Positions 54,381 through 62,497 of a stretch of 64,000 nucleotides of DNA are shown here, piece after piece. Source of the stretch: Arthrobacter oryzae (GTDB lineage: Bacteria; Actinomycetota; Actinomycetes; Actinomycetales; Micrococcaceae). Location: contig NZ_RBIR01000007.1 in NCBI RefSeq assembly GCF_003634095.1, positions 151,042 to 215,041 of the forward strand, written 5' to 3'. Position numbers and translations under genes: made by a program. The number at the start of each line of letters is the position of its first letter. Position 1 is the first letter of the stretch. The notes beneath the pieces were generated by a model. That model searched no databases, had not been told where the DNA came from, and was given only the letters and a program-made list of their open reading frames with translations.

Positions 54381-57281
54381 ATGTCCATCGAGATCAACGG
54401 CGTCCCGGCGGACGCCGAACCCCGTCCCGGCCAGTGCCTGCGGACGTTCCTGCGCGAGCAGGGGAACTTCGGCGTGAAGAAAGGGTGCGACGCCGGCGAC
54501 TGCGGTGCGTGCACGGTCCATGTGGACGGCATGCCGGTGCACAGCTGCATCTTTCCCGCGGTCCGGGCCGAGGGCCGCGCCGTCACCACCATCGAAGGTT
54601 TGGCTGCCACCTGTGCCTCCGGCGGACATGACGCCGCCGCACTCCACCCGATGCAGCAGCAGTTCCTGGACCGGCAGGGTTTCCAGTGCGGTTTCTGCAC
54701 CGCAGGCATGGTGATGACGGCGGCCACCTTCGATGACGAGCAGAAGGCGAACCTGCCGCGGAACCTCAAGGGCAACCTGTGCCGTTGCACCGGCTACCGC
54801 GCCATCGGGGATGCCGTCTGCGGGCCGGAAGGGCACCCCGACCTCTCGGCACCGGGCTCCCCGGCTGCCGGTGCGGGAGCCGCCAGGGCCAGCCGGCCGG
54901 AGCCGCTTCCCGGCCAGCTGGGCGACGACGTGCCGGCACCCGCCGGCCTTGCCGTCGTCACGGGACGGGCCCGCTTCACCCTGGACGTCCCGGCCGAAGA
55001 ACTGCCCGGACTGCTGCACATGAAGCTGCTGCGCTCCCCGCACGCGCACGCCCGGATCCGCTCCATCGACACGACGGCCGCGCTGGCGCTTCCCGGCGTC
55101 GCGGCGGTCTTCACTCACGAGGACTCCCCGGCCCAGCTGTTTTCCACCGCGCAGCACGAGCACTTCACCGATGACCCGGACGATACCCGTGTGTTCGACG
55201 ACGTCGTGCGGTTCATCGGCCAGCGGGTCGCCGCCGTCGTTGCCGGCACCGTGGCGGAGGCCGAAGCCGGGGTGCGCGCACTGCGGGTCGACTACGAACT
55301 GCGGGACGCCGTCTTCACCCCGGAGAACGCCATGCTCCCCGGGGCTCCCGCCATCCACGGCGACAAGGACGCGGACACATCCCGCATCAGCCGGCCGGAC
55401 CGGAACGTTGTGGCGGAACTGCATTCCGAACTCGGCGACGCGTCGGCAGGATTCGCGGCGGCGGACTTCATCCACGAGCACACGTACCGCACCCAGCGGG
55501 TGGCGCACACGGCGCTAGAAACCCATGCCGCCATCGCGTCCTTCGACAGTGAAGGACGGCTGCAGATCCGCACGTCCAGCCAGGTCCCTTTCCTGGTGCG
55601 GCGGACCCTGGGCCGGGTCTTCGGCCTGCCGGAGGACCAGATCCGGGTGGTCGCGGGACGGGTGGGCGGCGGCTTCGGCGGCAAGCAGGAGGTGCTCACC
55701 GAGGACGTCGTGGCGCTCGCCGCCCTGAAACTCAGACGCCCCGTGCAGCTTGAATTCACCCGGGCTGAACAGTTCACGGCGGCCACCACCAGGCATCCGT
55801 TCACCATCCACCTCAAGGCCGGCGCCAGCCGCGACGGCCGGCTGACCGCCCTTCAGCTGGAGGTGATCACCAACACGGGCGCCTACGGCAACCACGCGCC
55901 CGGCGTCATGTTCCACGGCTGCGGCGAGTCCCTGGGGGTGTACAAGTGCGCCAACAAGAAAGTGGACGCCCACGCCGTCTACACCAACACCGTTCCGTCC
56001 GGCGCCTTCCGCGGCTACGGGCTGAGCCAGATGATCTTCGCCATCGAATCCGGCATCGACGAGCTCGCCGCCGGGATCGGCATGGACCCCATGGATTTCC
56101 GCCGCCGCAACATGGTCCGCGAAGGAGACGACATGCTGTCCACGCGCGACGAGCCACAGGAGGACGTCCGGTACGGCAGCTACGGCCTGGACCAGTGCAC
56201 CCGGCTGGTGCAGGACGCCCTGGCCCGCGGCGGGGAACGCTACCGGACCGGGGGACTCGAGGACCTCGGCCCGGACTGGGTCACGGGAGAGGGCTCCGCC
56301 CTGTCCATGATCGACACCGTCCCGCCGCGCGGCCACTTTGCCCACTCACGGCTCCGGCTCCTGCCCGACGGGACCTACGCCGCCGCCGTCGGGACGGCCG
56401 AATTCGGCAACGGAACCACCACCGTCCACGCCCAGCTTGCCGCCTACGCCCTGTCCACCACCGCCGCCCGTGTCACGGTGCGGCAGTCCGACACCGACCT
56501 CGTCGACCACGACTCCGGGGCGTTCGGCTCGGCTGGCACCGTGGTGGCCGGGAAGGCCACCCTCGCCGCCGCCGAGGACCTCGCCGTGCGCATCCGCGCC
56601 TTCGCCGCCGGACTCCGACAGATCCCCGCCGCCGGGTGCGTGCTAGAGACGGACGCCGTAGTCTGCGACGGAACCCGCGTGCCGCTGACGGAAATTTACG
56701 ACGCCGCCGAACGCGCCGGCGTCGAACTCGCCGCCGAGGGCCATTGGGGCGGAACGCCGCGCTCCGTTGCGTTCAACGTCCAGGGTTTCCGGGTGGCCGT
56801 GAACACCGGGACCGGTGAGCTGCGGATCCTGCAAAGCGTCCAGGCGGCCGACGCCGGCGTGGTGGTCAACCCGCGCCAGTGCCGCGGCCAGATCGAAGGC
56901 GGCATCGCCCAAGCCCTGGGCGCCGCGCTGTACGAGGAACTCAGGGTGGACGACGCCGGCCGCGTCACCACGGACATCCTCCGGCAGTATCACATCCCCT
57001 CCTTCGCGGACGTGCCGCGCAGCGAGGTGTACTTCGCCGACACCAGCGACAAACTGGGCCCGCTCGGCGCCAAGTCCATGAGCGAGAGCCCCTTCAACCC
57101 GGTGGCGCCGGCGCTCGCGAACGCCATCCGGAACGCCACCGGCGTTCGGTTCTCGGAGCTGCCCATCTCCCGCGACAAGATCTACTTGGGTCTCAAGGAA
57201 GCCGGCCTGGCCCCCCTCCCGCTAAAACCAGCGCGGGGTCAGATACCGCCGATGCCGGGGCCGGACATGGGCTGTACCTGA
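54381..57281 (+). CDS. xdhD: XdhD-type molybdenum hydroxylase: 2Fe-2S domains fused to Mo-cofactor domains
   Basis: A 966-residue purine oxidase subunit. Residues 1-160 hold two 2Fe-2S clusters: [21 protein letters not shown] and CGFCTAGMV ... CRCTGY (each listed by its cysteines). After a linker, the Mo-pterin domains follow: '[13 protein letters not shown]', [11 protein letters not shown] (substrate Arg), [15 protein letters not shown] and [10 protein letters not shown], whose Glu is the likely base. The length matches E. coli XdhD (about 956). It probably oxidises hypoxanthine and/or xanthine to urate. The final ~18 residues ([18 protein letters not shown]) and the stop are encoded by a palindromic repeat. 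Confidence 0.9.
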   Translation: MSIEINGVPADAEPRPGQCLRTFLREQGNFGVKKGCDAGDCGACTVHVDGMPVHSCIFPAVRAEGRAVTTIEGLAATCASGGHDAAALHPMQQQFLDRQGFQCGFCTAGMVMTAATFDDEQKANLPRNLKGNLCRCTGYRAIGDAVCGPEGHPDLSAPGSPAAGAGAARASRPEPLPGQLGDDVPAPAGLAVVTGRARFTLDVPAEELPGLLHMKLLRSPHAHARIRSIDTTAALALPGVAAVFTHEDSPAQLFSTAQHEHFTDDPDDTRVFDDVVRFIGQRVAAVVAGTVAEAEAGVRALRVDYELRDAVFTPENAMLPGAPAIHGDKDADTSRISRPDRNVVAELHSELGDASAGFAAADFIHEHTYRTQRVAHTALETHAAIASFDSEGRLQIRTSSQVPFLVRRTLGRVFGLPEDQIRVVAGRVGGGFGGKQEVLTEDVVALAALKLRRPVQLEFTRAEQFTAATTRHPFTIHLKAGASRDGRLTALQLEVITNTGAYGNHAPGVMFHGCGESLGVYKCANKKVDAHAVYTNTVPSGAFRGYGLSQMIFAIESGIDELAAGIGMDPMDFRRRNMVREGDDMLSTRDEPQEDVRYGSYGLDQCTRLVQDALARGGERYRTGGLEDLGPDWVTGEGSALSMIDTVPPRGHFAHSRLRLLPDGTYAAAVGTAEFGNGTTTVHAQLAAYALSTTAARVTVRQSDTDLVDHDSGAFGSAGTVVAGKATLAAAEDLAVRIRAFAAGLRQIPAAGCVLETDAVVCDGTRVPLTEIYDAAERAGVELAAEGHWGGTPRSVAFNVQGFRVAVNTGTGELRILQSVQAADAGVVVNPRQCRGQIEGGIAQALGAALYEELRVDDAGRVTTDILRQYHIPSFADVPRSEVYFADTSDKLGPLGAKSMSESPFNPVAPALANAIRNATGVRFSELPISRDKIYLGLKEAGLAPLPLKPARGQIPPMPGPDMGCT

Positions 57282-57298
57282 CCCCGCGTTGCTGTTCC
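57212..57298. repeat. Palindromic element, copy A (ends the xdhD gene)
   Basis: CGCGGGGTCAG (57232-57242) and CTGACCCCGCG (57278-57288) are perfect complements. With copy C it also shares CCCCTCCCGCTAAA just before the left arm, and with copy B GTTGCTGTTC after the right arm. The right arm contains the TGA stop of xdhD, so the element forms the 3' end of the gene. Confidence 0.8.
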
Positions 57299-57431
57299 TG
57301 CGGGGATTCGGTGAGGGCGGGCTGGGGTGTGCCTGGGGCCGTAGCAACCGTTTGTGACTGGCCGCATTCCGGCAACCCTTGACTGATACGTGATCCAGGT
57401 CATACCGTTATTTCACTACTCGATACCCATA

Positions 57432-57446
57432 TTCCGCATTGTGGAA
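57432..57446. promoter_or_regulatory. IclR-type box before the NCS1 permease gene
   Basis: TTCCGCATTGTGGAA, one base different from the box at 42599 and itself almost a perfect palindrome. A TTGACT (57379) lies 50 bases upstream and may be a -35 element. The 252-base gap otherwise contains the tail of palindromic element A and no gene. Confidence 0.6.
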
Positions 57447-57533
57447 TGAATGCAATGACGCTCCTGCCGGTAGTTCTCGGCACATATCCCAGCGCGGAAC
57501 GCATGGAAGACATCTTAAAGAAGCGAGATCACG

Positions 57534-59102
57534 ATGCAGACGACCCCGTTGACCGGCGTCGAACCGGCTACCGAGACCGCAGCTGACTTGAGCAAAGCTA
57601 CCCACCCGTCCATGGGTGTCGACGCACTTTGTGAAGCAGCCAGCGCCGCCTCCGGCCGCACGATCAGCCCCTCCCTCTACAACATTGACCTTGCCCCGAC
57701 GAAGCGGGAAGGCCGGCGCTGGACCAGCTACAGCATTTTCACCCTCTGGGCCAATGACGTCCACAGCCTCGGAAACTACGCCTTCGCCATCGGCCTCTTC
57801 GCCCTCGGACTGGGCGGCTGGCAGATCCTTCTCGCCCTCGGCGTCGGAGCCGTCCTGTTGTTTGGGCTACTGAGCTTCTCCGGTTTTATGGGCGTCAAGA
57901 CCGGTGTCCCGTTCCCGGTCATGAGCCGGATCAGCTTCGGCATCAGGGGGGCACAGATCGCCAGCCTCCTGCGCGGGGCGGTGGCCGTCGCGTGGTTCGG
58001 TATACAGACCTACCTGGCGTCTGTCGTGCTCCGCGTCATGCTCGTGGCCATGGTCCCCTCGCTCCGGGAGCTGGACGCCAACTCCCTCCTCGGCCTCTCC
58101 ACGCTGGGCTGGGCCTCGTTCGTGTTCCTCTGGATCGTCCAGTTGGTCATCGTCAGCTTCGGCATGGAAATGATCCGCAAGTATGAAGCCTTCGCCGGGC
58201 CCATCATCCTGGTAACCATGGCGGCCATGGCCATCTGGATCTTCGTCCAGGCCGGCGGCTCCATCGCCTGGACCTCGAACCACGCCCTCGAAGGCGCCGA
58301 AATGTGGCGCACCATCTTCGCCGGCGGTGCGCTGTGGGTTTCCATCTACGGAACGTTCGTCCTGAACTTCTGTGACTTCACCCGGTCCGCCGTCTCCAAG
58401 AAGGCGGTGGTACGAGGCAACTTCTGGGGCATCCCCATCAACATGCTCCTCTTCGGCGCGATCGTGGTGGTCATGGCCGGCGGCCAGTTCAAGATCAACG
58501 GCACGATCATCAAGAGCCCGTCGGACATCGTCCAGACCATCCCGAACACGATGTTCCTGGTCCTGGCCTGCCTTGCGCTACTGATCCTGACCATCGCAGT
58601 GAACCTTATGGCCAACTTTGTGGCTCCCGTCTATGCCCTGACCAACCTCTTCCCGAAGCACCTGAACTTCCGCAAGGCGGCTTGGGTCAGTGGCACGATC
58701 GGCCTCGTCATCCTGCCGTGGAACCTGTACAACAACCCGATCGTGATTGTGTACTTCCTGGGTGGACTCGGAGCGCTGCTCGGCCCGTTGTTCGGCGTCG
58801 TAATGGCCGATTACTGGCTGCTGCGCCGCGGCAAGGTCAACGTCCTGGAGCTCTACACCGAGGATCCGGCGGGAGCCTACTTTTACAAGAAGGGCTTCAA
58901 TCCCCGGGCGATCATCGCTTTGGTGCCTGCCGCCTGCGTTGCTCTCCTGGTCGCCTTTGTTCCGGCGCTGGAAGCCGCCGCCCCGTTCGCGTGGTTCGTC
59001 GCAGCCGGAATCGCCGCGGCGATCTACTACGCCATCTCGGACCGCTCGCGGCGGCTCGAGGACGTCGACGGCGAAGCAATCGCTGTCGCCAGCAACCACT
59101 AA
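57534..59102 (+). CDS. NCS1 family permease, probable allantoin/hydantoin transporter
   Basis: A 522-residue transporter with about 12 membrane segments. NCS1 marks: 'PTKREGRRWTSYSIFTLWANDVHSLGNY' at the first helix, 'GIRGAQIASLLRGAVAVAWFGIQTY' in the middle, 'FCDFTRSAVSKKAV' (substrate-site region) and 'GVVMADYWLLRRGKVNVLELY' near the end. It resembles PucI/Mhp1-type carriers for allantoin, hydantoins or nucleobases. The racemase-like gene follows 26 bases later, which supports an allantoin or hydantoin substrate. Confidence 0.92.
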   Translation: MQTTPLTGVEPATETAADLSKATHPSMGVDALCEAASAASGRTISPSLYNIDLAPTKREGRRWTSYSIFTLWANDVHSLGNYAFAIGLFALGLGGWQILLALGVGAVLLFGLLSFSGFMGVKTGVPFPVMSRISFGIRGAQIASLLRGAVAVAWFGIQTYLASVVLRVMLVAMVPSLRELDANSLLGLSTLGWASFVFLWIVQLVIVSFGMEMIRKYEAFAGPIILVTMAAMAIWIFVQAGGSIAWTSNHALEGAEMWRTIFAGGALWVSIYGTFVLNFCDFTRSAVSKKAVVRGNFWGIPINMLLFGAIVVVMAGGQFKINGTIIKSPSDIVQTIPNTMFLVLACLALLILTIAVNLMANFVAPVYALTNLFPKHLNFRKAAWVSGTIGLVILPWNLYNNPIVIVYFLGGLGALLGPLFGVVMADYWLLRRGKVNVLELYTEDPAGAYFYKKGFNPRAIIALVPAACVALLVAFVPALEAAAPFAWFVAAGIAAAIYYAISDRSRRLEDVDGEAIAVASNH

Positions 59103-59128
59103 CCCATCTGTCCGAAAGCGGAAGCACC

Positions 59129-59872
59129 ATGCGCATTCTTGTCGCCAACGTCAACACCACGCAGTCCATGACAGACTCCATCGCCGCCCAGGCACGCCAG
59201 GCCGCGCTGCCGGACACGGAAATCGTGGGGCTCACTCCCCGCTTCGGCGCCGATTCCTGCGAGGGAAACTTTGAGAGTTACCTTGCGGCTATCGCCGTCA
59301 TGGACAGGGTCCTGTCCTATCCGGAGCCGTTCGATGCCGTCATCCAAGCTGGCTACGGCGAGCACGGCAGGGAAGGGCTCCAGGAGCTCCTCGACGTTCC
59401 GGTGGTTGACATCACCGAAGCGGCCGCGAGCACCGCGATGTTCCTGGGCCACAAATACTCGGTGGTTACCACGCTGGACCGTGCCGTCCCGCTGATCCAG
59501 GACCGGCTGAAGCTGGCCGGCCTCGATGCCCGGTGCGCCTCCGTCCGGGCGAGCGGAATGGCCGTCCTGGAACTGGAGGAGCAGCCGGAGCGCGCGGTGG
59601 AGGCCATCATCGAACAGGCCCTGCTGGCAGTCCGTGAGGACAAGGCGGAAGTCATTGTCCTCGGGTGCGGCGGCATGGCAGGCCTGGACGAGGAGATCCG
59701 CAAGCGTGCCGGCGTCCCCGTGGTGGACGGGGTGGCGGCCGCCGTCACCATCGCCGAATCGCTGGTCCGGTTGGGGCTGAGCACATCCAAAGTCCGGACC
59801 TATGCCACTCCGCGGCCCAAGACGGTCATCGGATGGCCGCTGGCGGGGGCCGCCACGGCGGCGAGGCCCTGA
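59129..59872 (+). CDS. Asp/Glu/hydantoin racemase family protein, first catalytic Cys absent
   Basis: A 247-residue protein of the hydantoin/allantoin racemase family. The start at 59129 (MRILVANVNTTQSMTD) follows GCGGAAG. The second catalytic Cys is present at residue 180 (VLGCGGMAG). Where the first Cys is expected (about residue 76, in a C-F-x-D-P context) the protein has AGYGEHGREGL, so that Cys is missing. With only one thiol it might epimerise one enantiomer poorly or do a different reaction. It follows the NCS1 permease, so the substrate is likely allantoin or a related ureide. Confidence 0.82.
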   Translation: MRILVANVNTTQSMTDSIAAQARQAALPDTEIVGLTPRFGADSCEGNFESYLAAIAVMDRVLSYPEPFDAVIQAGYGEHGREGLQELLDVPVVDITEAAASTAMFLGHKYSVVTTLDRAVPLIQDRLKLAGLDARCASVRASGMAVLELEEQPERAVEAIIEQALLAVREDKAEVIVLGCGGMAGLDEEIRKRAGVPVVDGVAAAVTIAESLVRLGLSTSKVRTYATPRPKTVIGWPLAGAATAARP

Positions 59873-59926
59873 GCCGGAGCTAGAGGCGCCCGACGCCGTC
59901 GGACATGCGCTCTGTGCTGGGCAGCG

Positions 59927-59985
59927 ACGCGGGGTCACTTACGGCCCATCGGAGGGGCCTTAATGGGCCGTATCTGACCCCGCGT
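59927..59985. repeat. Palindromic element, copy B
   Basis: ACGCGGGGTCA (59927-59937) pairs with 59975-59985; after 3 unpaired bases on each side ACGGCCCAT (59941-59949) pairs with ATGGGCCGT (59963-59971). The loop is 13 bases. It lies between the racemase-like and aldo/keto reductase genes, ending 22 bases before the latter's ATG. Confidence 0.85.
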
Positions 59986-60007
59986 TGCTGTTCAGGCCTA
60001 TAGTCGG

Positions 60008-60994
60008 ATGATGGAACAGCGAATGTTGGGCAAGACCGGACGGAACGTCTCCATCGTTGGTTTGGGGACATGGCAGCTCGGCTCGGACTGGGGGAACGTG
60101 GACCCGGCACAGGCGCAGGCCATCCTTGCCGCTTCGGCCGAGGCCGGCGTCACCTTCTTCGACACCGCCGACGTCTACGGTGACGGGCGCAGCGAACAGG
60201 CCATCGGCACGTTCCTGGCGGACAACCCGGGCCTGGACATCACGGTGGCCACCAAAATGGGCCGCCGGGTGGAACAGACGCCGGAAAACTACAACCTGGC
60301 CAACTTCCGGGAATGGACGGACCGGTCGCGGCGCAACCTGGGCGTTGAACAACTCGATCTGGTCCAGCTGCACTGCCCGCCGACGGCTGTCTACAGCAAC
60401 GCTGAGGTCTACGACGCGCTGGACACCCTGGTGGCCGACGGCGTCATCCGGAACTATGGCGTCAGCGTGGAGCGGACCGACGAGGCCCTCGAAGCCATCC
60501 GCCACGAGGGCACGGCCACAGTGCAGATCATCCTCAACGCCTTCCGGCTCAAGCCCCTGGACGAGGTGCTTCCCGCCGCCCTGGCAGCCGGGGTGGGCGT
60601 CATCGCCCGGGTTCCGCTCGCCTCCGGGCTGCTGTCCGGCAAGTACACCAAGGACACGTCATTCCCGGAGAACGACCACCGGAACTACAACCGCACCGGC
60701 TCCGCCTTCGACGTCGGGGAAACCTTCTCGGGTGTGGACTTTGAGCAGGGGCTCAAGGCGGTGGCCGAGTTCGAGGAACTGGTGCCCGACGGCGTCAGCA
60801 CGGCCCAGGCCGCGATCGCATGGATCGCGGCGCAGGACGGGCTCAGCACCGTGATCCCCGGTGCACGCAACCCGGACCAGGCGCGCTCCAATGCCGCCGC
60901 CGCGGACGTCAGGGGCATTGACTCAACTTTCGACGTCGGCGTCCACGAAATCTACGACCGCTATTTCCGCGAATCGATCCACCCCCGCTGGTAG
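60008..60994 (+). CDS. Aldo/keto reductase
   Basis: A 328-residue TIM-barrel oxidoreductase. The catalytic tetrad is visible: Asp and Tyr in FFDTADVYGDGRSEQAIG, Lys in TVATKMGRR, and His in LVQLHCPP. NADPH-phosphate residues are expected in 'STVIPGARNPDQARSNAAA'. Two ATGs stand side by side (60008, 60011), neither with a good ribosome site; the transcript may begin inside or just after palindromic element B. It resembles the YajO/Tas-like group of sugar or aldehyde reductases. A link to purine catabolism is not evident. Confidence 0.88.
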   Translation: MMEQRMLGKTGRNVSIVGLGTWQLGSDWGNVDPAQAQAILAASAEAGVTFFDTADVYGDGRSEQAIGTFLADNPGLDITVATKMGRRVEQTPENYNLANFREWTDRSRRNLGVEQLDLVQLHCPPTAVYSNAEVYDALDTLVADGVIRNYGVSVERTDEALEAIRHEGTATVQIILNAFRLKPLDEVLPAALAAGVGVIARVPLASGLLSGKYTKDTSFPENDHRNYNRTGSAFDVGETFSGVDFEQGLKAVAEFEELVPDGVSTAQAAIAWIAAQDGLSTVIPGARNPDQARSNAAAADVRGIDSTFDVGVHEIYDRYFRESIHPRW

Positions 60995-61019
60995 CACCCC
61001 CCGCGTTGTGTGGGGGTGC
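60994..61019 (+). terminator. Hairpin at the aldo/keto reductase stop
   Basis: A perfect 8-bp stem GCACCCCC / GGGGGTGC with a 10-base loop begins at the last base of the TAG stop. No T-tract follows. Confidence 0.6.
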
Positions 61020-61098
61020 CGGACGCTAGCGTGTGTCGGCGGCGGAGGGGGCCGGACAGTCTGGTTGACCCAATTAGCTGCCAAGGAACGGTCCCCGA

Positions 61099-61743
61099 GT
61101 GATTTCATCCAGCATCGAAGGCTTTATAGACCGGCTCGCGGCCGTCGAAACCGGGCCGGGGTGCAACAATCTCTTCGACCACACCGTGCCTGGAAACGCC
61201 CTGCGCCGGCGGAACCTCGCGCTATACCTGAGCGAAATGCTGGACCGCTCCCCGAAGATGTTGCTGGTGGGGGAAGCCCCCGGTTTCAGGGGCATGGGGA
61301 TCACCGGGGTCCCCTTCACCAACCGCACGATGTTCCAGGGCCCCGCGAACAGTTTCGGGCTGTTCGGGCCGGGGAAGGGATATGCGCTGCCGCCGGAAGC
61401 TGCCGGAATTGCGGCGGAGCCGACGGCCACGGTCATGTGGCAGGTCCTGGCCGAACTGGACTTCCTGCCGCTGCTCTGGAGCGCCTGCCCCTGGCATACC
61501 CATGTGCCCGGGCGGCCGCTGTCCAACCGCACCCCCACCGTTGCCGAGGCCGCACTGGGAACCCCGTTTTGGCAGGCACTGGCGGAGGATTTCTCCATCG
61601 AACACGTGGTGGCTGTCGGGAACGTGGCGTACCGCAGCCTGCAGCAGAGCGGCCTGGACGTGCCGAAAATCAGGCATCCCGCCCACGGCGGCAGGGCCGG
61701 TTTCAAGCGGGGACTGGAAGAGCTGCTCGCCCCCTCCCGCTAA
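61099..61743 (+). CDS. Uracil-DNA glycosylase superfamily protein
   Basis: A 214-residue protein starting at GTG 61099 with AAGGAA about 10 bases upstream. The superfamily fold is indicated by LLVGEAPGFRGMGITGVPFTN (active-site loop, in the place of GQDPY-type motifs), 'LLWSACPWHTHVPG' and the C-terminal 'IRHPAHGG' (His of the minor-groove loop H-P-x-x-x). It is not classical Ung; it is closer to the UDG-like families seen in actinobacteria. The active-site Asp/Asn cannot be fixed by eye. Its TAA stop lies at the edge of palindromic element C. Confidence 0.78.
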   Translation: MISSSIEGFIDRLAAVETGPGCNNLFDHTVPGNALRRRNLALYLSEMLDRSPKMLLVGEAPGFRGMGITGVPFTNRTMFQGPANSFGLFGPGKGYALPPEAAGIAAEPTATVMWQVLAELDFLPLLWSACPWHTHVPGRPLSNRTPTVAEAALGTPFWQALAEDFSIEHVVAVGNVAYRSLQQSGLDVPKIRHPAHGGRAGFKRGLEELLAPSR

Positions 61744-61812
61744 ACCTAACGCGGGGTCAGATCCGGCCCATGTTGGGGCGTCTTTTGGGCCGTATCTGAC
61801 CCCGCGTTGTTG
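61732..61812. repeat. Palindromic element, copy C (at the end of the UDG-like gene)
   Basis: A 15-bp arm (AACGCGGGGTCAGAT, 61748-61762) pairs perfectly with 61794-61808; after one mismatch CGGCCCA (61764-61770) pairs with TGGGCCG (61786-61792). This is the best-preserved of the three copies. Together with the CCCCTCCCGCTAAA shared with copy A, it includes the last codons and stop of the UDG-like gene. Confidence 0.85.
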
Positions 61813-61842
61813 GGGGTGGTGAGTGCGCGACGGCGTTTGGCC

Positions 61843-62463
61843 CTAGTCGAGGAGGTGCAGCTGGTCCGGGGTGTCGAGGTCCTCGCCGCCGGAGAGGTCG
61901 CTGCAGTCCACCAGATCAACCAGGTCCGGGTGGGCCTGCAGGAATTGCCGGGCGCCGGCGTCACCCGCGGCCGAGGCGGCAGCTTCGGGACGCAGCGTGA
62001 CATCCATCAGCAGCGGGTGTCCGCGCCGGAGCGTGCCGTCGGGTCCGCGGTATGCGGCGGCCGTTACCCGGCGCGGCCGGTGCGACGCGAGCAGCCGGGC
62101 CACCATGTCCGGAGTCAGCCCGGGCTGGTCCACGAGCGCGATGAGCACGTGATCCTCCGGAGCCGCCGCGGCAACCCCGGCCCGGAAAGAGCTGCCCATC
62201 CCGGACTCCCAGTCAGGGTTTTCGATGACCTTGTGCCGGCTGAGGTCGGTGGCGGCGAGGACCGCTGCTGCATCAGCGCCGAGCACTGTTACCACTTCCC
62301 GGCAACCGCCCTGCAACAGCATGTCAGCGAGCACTTCAACGAGCGTGCGGCCGCGGAACCGGAGCAGCGCCTTGGGGCCGAGCCCCAGCCGCGTCCCGGC
62401 GCCGGCAGCAAGCAGCACCGCCGTCGTGCCTGTCGTCGGGCTCAGGGCTCCGCTGTCGCTCAT
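61843..62463 (-). CDS. MocA-like molybdenum cofactor nucleotidyltransferase
   Basis: A 206-residue MobA-like NTP transferase. The nucleotide-binding signature is AVLLAAGAGTRLGLGPKALL, followed by the metal Asp in ALVDQPGLTPDM and the substrate segment RRGHPLLMD. The family includes MocA (CTP, molybdopterin cytosine dinucleotide), MobA (GTP) and sugar nucleotidyltransferases. MocA is favoured because an XdhD-type hydroxylase and molybdate transporter are in the same window, and in E. coli the mocA gene lies near xdhD. Its exact nucleotide is not provable from sequence alone. Confidence 0.78.
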   Translation of the reverse strand: MSDSGALSPTTGTTAVLLAAGAGTRLGLGPKALLRFRGRTLVEVLADMLLQGGCREVVTVLGADAAAVLAATDLSRHKVIENPDWESGMGSSFRAGVAAAAPEDHVLIALVDQPGLTPDMVARLLASHRPRRVTAAAYRGPDGTLRRGHPLLMDVTLRPEAAASAAGDAGARQFLQAHPDLVDLVDCSDLSGGEDLDTPDQLHLLD

Positions 62464-62497
62464 CTGCCCACACTAGCGCGCGCCCCTAACGCAACGC

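Noticed and set aside
57212..61812. Insertion sequence carrying the palindromic elements
   Set aside because: No transposase lies near the copies; they are short non-coding palindromes only.
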